Translations under genes and position numbers: made by a program
Origin: Sulfuricystis sp964478415
GTDB taxonomy: Bacteria; Pseudomonadota; Gammaproteobacteria; Burkholderiales; Rhodocyclaceae
DNA: 60,359 bases
Reading direction: 5' to 3'
Assembly: GCA_964478415.1 (NCBI GenBank)
Contig: CAYZII010000005.1
Span: 1-60,359, forward strand
The notes under the pieces: generated by a model
Databases searched by the model: none
What the model saw: the letters and a program-made list of their open reading frames with translations, nothing else
What the model was told of the DNA's origin: nothing
In this document: in pieces, positions 52,933 to 60,359 of the stretch
Position numbering within the stretch: position 1 is the first letter of the stretch
Layout: each line of letters begins with the position of its first letter

Positions 52933-54576
52933 ATGGAACCAGTCCAGCGCGAGACGATGGAATTCGATGTGGTGGTGGTCGGCGGTGGCCCCGCTGGTCT
53001 GGCGGCTGCGATACGGCTCAAACAGCTCGACGGCAACATCAGTGTCTGCCTAATCGACAAGGGCGCGGAGATCGGCGCCCACATCCTCTCTGGCGCTGTG
53101 ATGGATCCACGCGCGCTCAGCGAGCTTTTCCCCGACTGGCAGGCACGCAACGCCCCGCTCGACACGCCGGTCAGCGAAGACCGTTTCCTGTTCCTCTCGG
53201 CCAACAACGCTTGGGCATTGCCCACTGCGCTGTTACCGAAATGTTTTCACAACGAAGGTAATTACATCATCAGCCTCGGCGAGGTCTGCCGCTGGCTCGG
53301 CCAGCAGGCCGAAGCGCTCGGCGTCGAGGTCTATGCCGGCTTCGCCGCTGCCGACATCCTCTATGAGGGTGGGCGCGTCGCCGGCGTGATCACTGGCGAC
53401 GTGGGTGTGCTGAAGGATGGCACGCCGGGTCCGAATTACCAGCCCGGCATCGCCTTACGCGCCAAATACACGCTGTTCGCCGAAGGCTGCCGCGGCCATC
53501 TCGGCAAGCGCCTCGAGCAACGATTTTCGTTGCGGGCCGGCGCAGACCCCCAGGTCTATGGCATCGGCATCAAGGAACTCTGGCAGGTCGCACCCGAACG
53601 TCATCAAAAGGGTCTGGTGATGCACACCGCCGGCTGGCCACTGGCCAACGACACTTATGGCGGCGGCTTCTGCTACCACTACGCCAGCGCCAGCCAGCAG
53701 AATCTGGTGTCTTTCGGCCTGGTCGTCGGTTTGGGCTACAGCAATCCCTGGCTTTCACCGTTTGAGGAGATGCAGCGCCTGAAAACCCATCCGAGGTTAC
53801 GGCCCCTCTTCGAAGGCGGCACACGACTCGCTTACGGCGCGCGGGCGCTGACGGCAGGCGGTCTGCAGGCACTGCCGAAACTGATCTTTCCTGGTGGTGC
53901 CCTGATCGGCGACGATGCCGGTTTTCTCGTCGCCTCGCGCATCAAAGGCTCCCATGCGGCGATCAAATCCGGCATGCTCGCCGCCGAGGCCGTCGCGGCG
54001 GCACTCGCCGAAGGTCGCAGCGGTGACGAGCTCACAAGTTATCCCGAGGCCTTCCGCAATTCCTGGCTGTTTGAAGAGCTTTACCGCGCGCGCAATTTCA
54101 AGCCCTTAATGGCCGAAGGCCTGTGGCTGGGGTCCCTGCTGTTCGGCATCGACCAGCATCTGTTCCGCGGCAAGGCGCCTTGGACGCTCCGGCTGACGGC
54201 AGATCACAGCAAGCTGAAACCGGCCGCGCAATGCGCCCCGATCGATTACCCGAAGCCTGATGGCGTGATCACCTTCGACCGTCTCTCCTCGGTCTTCCTC
54301 TCGAACACGCATCACGAGGAGAACCAGCCCTGCCATCTGCAGCTGAAGGACCCGGCTGCGCCGATCAATCACAATCTGCCGCGCTATGCGGCACCGGAAC
54401 AACGTTACTGCCCCGCTGGCGTCTATGAAATCATCGGTTCAGGCGAGAGCGCCCGTCTGCAAATCAATGCACAGAACTGCGTCCATTGCAAAACCTGCGA
54501 CATCAAGGACCCCGGCCAGAACATCGACTGGGTGCCTCCGCAAGGCGGCGAAGGGCCGATCTACCAGGGGATGTGA
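52933..54576 (+). CDS. Electron transfer flavoprotein-ubiquinone oxidoreductase
   Basis: A 547-residue membrane-associated FAD and 4Fe-4S enzyme passing electrons from ETF to ubiquinone. The FAD site is VVVVGGGPAGLAAAIRL near residue 16; GAEIGAHILSGAVMDP and the GCRGHLGKRL box follow. The four cluster Cys are in RYCPAGVYE and NCVHCKTCDIKDP near the C-terminus. ATG 52933 follows AGGGAGA. Its ETF partner genes lie 0.7 kb further on, in opposite orientation. Confidence 0.96.
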   Translation: MEPVQRETMEFDVVVVGGGPAGLAAAIRLKQLDGNISVCLIDKGAEIGAHILSGAVMDPRALSELFPDWQARNAPLDTPVSEDRFLFLSANNAWALPTALLPKCFHNEGNYIISLGEVCRWLGQQAEALGVEVYAGFAAADILYEGGRVAGVITGDVGVLKDGTPGPNYQPGIALRAKYTLFAEGCRGHLGKRLEQRFSLRAGADPQVYGIGIKELWQVAPERHQKGLVMHTAGWPLANDTYGGGFCYHYASASQQNLVSFGLVVGLGYSNPWLSPFEEMQRLKTHPRLRPLFEGGTRLAYGARALTAGGLQALPKLIFPGGALIGDDAGFLVASRIKGSHAAIKSGMLAAEAVAAALAEGRSGDELTSYPEAFRNSWLFEELYRARNFKPLMAEGLWLGSLLFGIDQHLFRGKAPWTLRLTADHSKLKPAAQCAPIDYPKPDGVITFDRLSSVFLSNTHHEENQPCHLQLKDPAAPINHNLPRYAAPEQRYCPAGVYEIIGSGESARLQINAQNCVHCKTCDIKDPGQNIDWVPPQGGEGPIYQGM

Positions 54577-54585
54577 CCGGGGAAG

Positions 54586-54601
54586 CGCTGAGCGATCAGC
54601 G
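54586..54601. terminator. Weak bidirectional terminator hairpin
   Basis: CGCTGA-GCGA-TCAGCG (6-bp stem, 4-nt loop) followed by TTT, in the 30 bp between the convergent ETF-QO and CbiM-like genes. The T-tract is short. Confidence 0.4.
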
Positions 54602-54606
54602 TTTCG

Positions 54607-55299
54607 CTAGGAGCGGGGCTCTTTCTTCCGCCACAGATAGCGCCGGTCGTCGAAACTGCCGACCCAGCGTGGGAAATAGACGACCATCAACGTGATCGCT
54701 GCACCATTGAGCCAGGCCTCCGCGAAACCGAGCAGGATGAAGAACGGCAGGTAATCGGAAAAGAGCAGCTCGGCGGTATAGACCCCCGCCGCCCAGAGCA
54801 TCAGGCCACTGAACAGACCGCTAGCCAGCGCCGCCAACGCACCACCGAAGAAGGCCGCGACGAAGAAAAACACGAAAATGTTCGGCGGCAGAAAGCGCTC
54901 AGTGAAGCACCAGATCGCATGGGCGACGAACACTGGCACGATGATCAGCGCCAAGGCGTTGAGTGCATACGCCTGCCAGCCAGCCACGCCCTTGAGGCCG
55001 GCGTTGAAAGTGACGGCGGCGAGCACGACCGACAAGCCGACGATCGCGAGCTGACGACCGAACATCAGCGTGAAGGCCGTCGCGCCGATCAGGTGCAGAT
55101 GCAGCCCGGGCTTGGCGCCCGCCTTGAGGCTCCAGACCAGCGTCAGCGCGACGATCGTCGCCAGCCAGACATGAAGCTGCTCGTTGTCGGCAAGTCGTTT
55201 CCACGGTGCGCTGCGGACGGCCCACAGCATCAGCAACGCATACGGCAGGAAAGCCAGCTGCGCCCAGAGTGCTGGAAAGACGCCGTCCGTGAAGTTCAT
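54607..55299 (-). CDS. CbiM-like energy-coupling factor permease (solitary)
   Basis: A 230-residue membrane protein with about six helices. HLHLIGATAFTLMFG and the ASGLFSGLMLWAAG segment match the CbiM/NikM S-component family for cobalt or nickel uptake. Canonical CbiM begins Met-His-Ile-Pro-Asp-Gly and uses that His as a metal ligand; here it is MNFTDG, so the ligand is replaced by Asn. No CbiN, CbiQ or CbiO gene is adjacent. It lies 10 bp after etfA on the same strand, so it is probably co-transcribed with etfBA. Metal transport is doubtful. Confidence 0.82.
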   Translation of the reverse strand: MNFTDGVFPALWAQLAFLPYALLMLWAVRSAPWKRLADNEQLHVWLATIVALTLVWSLKAGAKPGLHLHLIGATAFTLMFGRQLAIVGLSVVLAAVTFNAGLKGVAGWQAYALNALALIIVPVFVAHAIWCFTERFLPPNIFVFFFVAAFFGGALAALASGLFSGLMLWAAGVYTAELLFSDYLPFFILLGFAEAWLNGAAITLMVVYFPRWVGSFDDRRYLWRKKEPRS

Positions 55300-55309
55300 C
55301 GCGCTCCCC

Positions 55310-56239
55310 TCACAGAGCCGCGGTCAGCTCCGGCACGATCTGGAACAGATCACCTACGAGGCCATAGTCGGCCACCTGGAAGATCGGCGCATCCGGATCC
55401 TTGTTGATCGCAACGATCACCTTGCTGTCCTTCATGCCTGCCAGATGCTGGATCGCGCCGGAAATGCCGATTGCGATGTAGAGCTGCGGCGCGACCACCT
55501 TCCCGGTCTGGCCGACCTGATAGTCATTGGGCACGAAGCCGGCATCGACGGCAGCGCGCGAGGCACCGAGCGCTGCGCCGAGCTTGTCGGCCAGCGGTTC
55601 GAGCAGGTTGTGATAATTCTCGGCCGAGGCAAGTCCCCGCCCTCCAGAGACGACGATCTTCGCCGCAGCGAGTTCAGGACGCGCCGACTTGGTCAATTCG
55701 CGGCCGATGAGCCGGGTGAGGCCGAGATCGGGGCCGGGGGGGATCGACTCGATCGTCGCGGCACCTTCAAGGCCAACGGCATCGAAGGCGGTGGGACGCA
55801 CGCTGATCACCTTGACCGCATCGCTGGATTTCACCGTCGCCAGCGCATTGCCGGCATAGATCGGTCGCACGAAGGTATCGGGGCTCACGACGGCACAGAT
55901 GTCGGAAATCTGCGCGACGTCGAGCAGCGCGGCGACGCGCGGCAGCAGATTCTTGCCGAAGGTCGTCGCCGGCGCGAGGATATGCGTATAGCCGCCGGCG
56001 TGGGCTTGAATCAGCGCGGCGAGGTTCTCGGCGGTCTGCTCGAGATAATGGGCGGCGTTCGCGACTTTCACACGCGTCAAGCCAGCGAGCGTGGCTGCTT
56101 GCTCTGCGACGGGGCCACAGCCGCTGCCGGCGATGAGGAGATCGGTTTCGCCGCCGATCTTCATCGCCGCGGCGATGGTGTTCAAGGTGGCCGCTTTCAA
56201 GGTGGCATTGTCGTGTTCGGCGATGACGAGGTTTCGCAT
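55310..56239 (-). CDS. etfA: Electron transfer flavoprotein subunit alpha
   Basis: A 309-residue ETF alpha subunit holding FAD. The C-terminal signature VGQTGKVVAPQLYIAIGISGAIQHLAGMK and the IVVSGGRGL block bind FAD; AINKDPDAPIFQVADYGLVGDLF is also typical. It directly follows etfB with no gap, and receives electrons from acyl-CoA dehydrogenases for ETF-QO. Confidence 0.96.
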   Translation of the reverse strand: MRNLVIAEHDNATLKAATLNTIAAAMKIGGETDLLIAGSGCGPVAEQAATLAGLTRVKVANAAHYLEQTAENLAALIQAHAGGYTHILAPATTFGKNLLPRVAALLDVAQISDICAVVSPDTFVRPIYAGNALATVKSSDAVKVISVRPTAFDAVGLEGAATIESIPPGPDLGLTRLIGRELTKSARPELAAAKIVVSGGRGLASAENYHNLLEPLADKLGAALGASRAAVDAGFVPNDYQVGQTGKVVAPQLYIAIGISGAIQHLAGMKDSKVIVAINKDPDAPIFQVADYGLVGDLFQIVPELTAAL

Positions 56240-57001
56240 TCAGATCACCTTCGCTTCGTTCTTGAGTTTGTCGATCAATTCGGCGACATCGGCAACCTTG
56301 ACGCCGGCCTGACGCTTCGGTGGCTCGGTGACTTTTAGGATCGACAGGCGGGGCGCGATATCGACGCCGAGCTCGGCCGGCTTGAGGACATCGAGCGGTT
56401 TCTTCTTCGCCTTCATGATGTTCGGCAGGGTCGCATAGCGCGGTTCGTTCAGGCGCAGGTCGGTGGTCACCACCGCCGGCAGCTTGCACGCCAGGGTTTC
56501 CAGACCGCCATCGATCTCGCGCGTGACCTGTGCCTGGCCATCGGCGATGACGACCTTCGAGGCGAAAGTCGCCTGCGGCCAGCTCAGCAACGCGGCGAGC
56601 ATCTGGCCGGTCTGGTTGGCATCGTCATCGATCGCCTGCTTGCCGAGGATCACTAGCATGGGTTGTTCCTTGTCACACACCGCCTTGAGCAGCTTGGCCA
56701 CTGCCAACGGTTGCAAGTTTTCCGCCTGCGCCGCATCGGTTTCGACCAGGATCGCCCGGTCGGCACCGAGTGCCAGCGCGGTGCGCAGCTGCTCCTGACA
56801 CACCGTCGCGCCGCAGGACACGGCCACCACCTCAGTGGCAATGCCCGCTTCCTTCAAGCGCACCGCCTCTTCGACGGCGATTTCATCGAAGGGGTTCAGC
56901 GCCATCTTGACACCGGCGAGCTCGACGCCGCTGCCATCGGCCTTGACGCGCACCTTGACGTTGTAATCGATCACCCGCTTGACGGGCACCAGCACTTTCA
57001 T
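56240..57001 (-). CDS. etfB: Electron transfer flavoprotein subunit beta
   Basis: A 253-residue ETF beta subunit. MKVLVPVKRVIDYNVKVRVK, MALNPFDEIAVEEAVRLKE and the AMP-binding GKQAIDDDANQTGQMLA block are diagnostic. AAGGAG lies six bases before the ATG. The 132-bp spacer to uvrB (57002-57133) carries a TAGAAT (57029-57034, minus) as a possible -10 and otherwise nothing I can assign. Confidence 0.96.
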   Translation of the reverse strand: MKVLVPVKRVIDYNVKVRVKADGSGVELAGVKMALNPFDEIAVEEAVRLKEAGIATEVVAVSCGATVCQEQLRTALALGADRAILVETDAAQAENLQPLAVAKLLKAVCDKEQPMLVILGKQAIDDDANQTGQMLAALLSWPQATFASKVVIADGQAQVTREIDGGLETLACKLPAVVTTDLRLNEPRYATLPNIMKAKKKPLDVLKPAELGVDIAPRLSILKVTEPPKRQAGVKVADVAELIDKLKNEAKVI

Positions 57002-57133
57002 GAAGGGCTCCTTGATTCGTTTGGGATCATTCTACGACCGCCACAGCCTAACGCGGGCAGAGGGGCAACGCTGTCGCTGACGAGACAATTGCGCTACTCA
57101 TGCCGGGTTGTGCCGCTTCACCAGCGCCGACTT

Positions 57134-59182
<2,049 letters not shown>

Positions 59183-59301
59183 CCAATACTTTCATCAACC
59201 CAGACGGGAAAGCGCCGCGCCGGATCGGCACCGGCAGAATGGCAGGGATCGGCTATTATTGCGCTTTCGAATTGATTCAACTTCCTGGAGCTTTCGCCGT
59301 C

Positions 59302-60359
59302 ATGAGCACTTCCCTGTTCGCCAATGTCGAAATGGCCCCGCGCGATCCGATCCTGGGCCTCAATGAAGCATTCAATGCCGAAACCAATCCCAACAAGGTC
59401 AATCTCGGCGTCGGGGTCTATTTTGGCGAAGACGGCAAGATTCCGCTGCTTGCCTGCGTCAAACAGGCCGAAAAGGCGCGCCTCGAAGCCCAGCCACCGC
59501 GCGGTTATCAGCCGATCGAAGGCCCAGCCGCCTACAACAATGCGGTGCAACAGTTGCTGTTCGGCAAGGATTCCGAATTGCTCTCCGCCGGCCGTGCGGT
59601 CACCTGCCAGAGTTTGGGCGGCACCGGCGCGCTGAAAGTCGGCGCCGATTATCTGAAACGCCTGTTGCCCGAGGCCACGGTCTACATCTCCGATCCGAGC
59701 TGGGAAAACCACCGCGCGCTGTTCGAAGCCGCCGGCTTCCCCGTCAAGGAATACCGCTATTACGATCCGGCCACGCGCGGCGTCGATTTCGCCGGCATGA
59801 AGGCGGATCTGCTGGCGATGCCGGCACGCAGCATCGTCGTGCTGCATGCCTGCTGCCACAACCCGACCGGCGCCGACCTGACGCTGGCGCAATGGCAGGA
59901 GGTCATCGCGGCGATCAAGGAGCGTGATCTGGTCGCCTTCATCGACATGGCCTATCAGGGCTTCGCCGACGGCATCAAGGAAGATGCCGCCGCGCTCGAT
60001 CTGTTCGCCGCTTCCGGTATGCAGTTCTTCGTTTCCAGCTCGTTTTCGAAGTCCTTTTCGCTCTATGGCGAGCGGGTGGGTGCCTTGACCATCGTCACCG
60101 CCAGCAAGGACGAATCCGCCCGCGTGCTGTCGCAGGTCAAGCGCGTGATCCGCACCAATTACTCGAACCCGCCGACCCACGGCGGGGCGATCGTCGCCGC
60201 CTGCCTGTCGAGTCCCGAACTGCGTCAGATGTGGGAAGAAGAGCTCGCCGGCATGCGCAACCGCATCCGCGCGATGCGCCAGGGTCTCGTCGAAAAGCTC
60301 GCCGCGCAAGGCGCCGCGGGCTTCGAGTTCATCAACATGCAGCGCGGCATGTTTTCCTA
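59302..60359 (+). CDS. Aspartate/aromatic amino acid aminotransferase (3' end outside window)
   Basis: The first 352 codons of a class I fold PLP aminotransferase, open to the window end; the family has about 400 residues. VNLGVGVYFGEDGKIPLL, YQPIEGPAAYNNAVQQLLFG, HACCHNPTGADLT, FIDMAYQGFADG and the PLP lysine block SSSFSKSFSLYGERVGAL identify the AspC/TyrB Ialpha group. The sequence alone does not separate aspartate from tyrosine specificity. ATG 59302 gives MSTSLFANVEMAPRDPI; TATTAT (59254-59259) is a possible -10. Confidence 0.93.
   Translation, partial: MSTSLFANVEMAPRDPILGLNEAFNAETNPNKVNLGVGVYFGEDGKIPLLACVKQAEKARLEAQPPRGYQPIEGPAAYNNAVQQLLFGKDSELLSAGRAVTCQSLGGTGALKVGADYLKRLLPEATVYISDPSWENHRALFEAAGFPVKEYRYYDPATRGVDFAGMKADLLAMPARSIVVLHACCHNPTGADLTLAQWQEVIAAIKERDLVAFIDMAYQGFADGIKEDAAALDLFAASGMQFFVSSSFSKSFSLYGERVGALTIVTASKDESARVLSQVKRVIRTNYSNPPTHGGAIVAACLSSPELRQMWEEELAGMRNRIRAMRQGLVEKLAAQGAAGFEFINMQRGMFS

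Noticed and set aside
59183..59301. SOS (LexA) box for uvrB
   Set aside because: No CTGT-N8-ACAG-like palindrome is visible in the divergent spacer.

Overview
The window looks like a stretch of core chromosome from a GC-rich betaproteobacterium. The gene blocks (dnaX-ybaB, recJ preceded by a phosphoglycerate-mutase-like gene, smc-zipA-ligA, a divergent bioB, bioA-F-H-C, dapC-dapD-pilU-dapE-prmB, and ETF-QO next to etfBA) and the protein sequences fit Rhodocyclales/Nitrosomonadales-type bacteria best. That placement is inference from gene order and sequence character; no 16S rRNA gene is present. There is no prophage, insertion sequence, CRISPR array or obvious island. The only broken gene is a degenerate AAA-type ATPase fragment at the extreme left edge.

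Layout. 1-2.2 kb: ATPase remnant, ybaB, dnaX (minus). 2.3-8.7 kb: a secreted LTXXQ protein, 4.5S RNA, a hydrolase and comEC (minus), DUF2062 (plus), lolD-lolC (minus). 8.7-11.7 kb: phosphoglycerate-mutase-like gene, recJ and a small conserved ORF (plus). 11.8-12.3 kb: small secreted protein and tRNA-Asn (minus). 12.4-12.8 kb: dksA (plus). 13.0-21.4 kb: transcription/translation operon rimP-nusA-infB-rbfA-truB, then rpsO-pnp (minus). 21.6-35.2 kb: an almost gapless 12-gene minus-strand array smc-zipA-ligA-galU-PHP-tsaC-like-S2P-trpS-thioesterase-scpA-scpB-rluB, with all three condensin subunits in one apparent transcription unit. 35.3-41.6 kb: biotin synthesis (bioB, inverted bioD, bioA-F-esterase-C) running into azlC-azlD. 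41.7-48.1 kb: queF, DUF2189, then the lysine/DAP genes dapC-dapD-dapE with pilU between, and prmB. 48.1-50.4 kb: PEBP-like protein, RluF-type synthase, rlmJ. 50.4-57.0 kb: acetoacetyl-CoA synthetase and a thioesterase, divergent ETF-ubiquinone oxidoreductase, a solitary CbiM-like membrane protein, etfB-etfA. 57.1-60.4 kb: uvrB (minus) and a divergent aromatic/aspartate aminotransferase cut by the window end.

Functionally the window joins DNA maintenance (dnaX, recJ, ligA, uvrB, smc/scpAB), the transcription-translation machinery (nusA, infB, rimP, rbfA, truB, rpsO, pnp, dksA, rluB/rluF, rlmJ, prmB, trpS), envelope functions (lolCD, zipA, galU), biotin, lysine and queuosine synthesis, and electron transfer from acyl-CoA dehydrogenases. 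I found no convincing undescribed system. The items most worth a second look are regulatory or architectural: the terminator-like hairpin inside the rimP-nusA-infB leader, the inverted repeat over the smc/bioB divergent promoter, the long smc...scpAB array with a 140-bp scpB/rluB overlap, the bio-azlCD coupling, and a CbiM-like protein that lacks the family's N-terminal metal-binding His.
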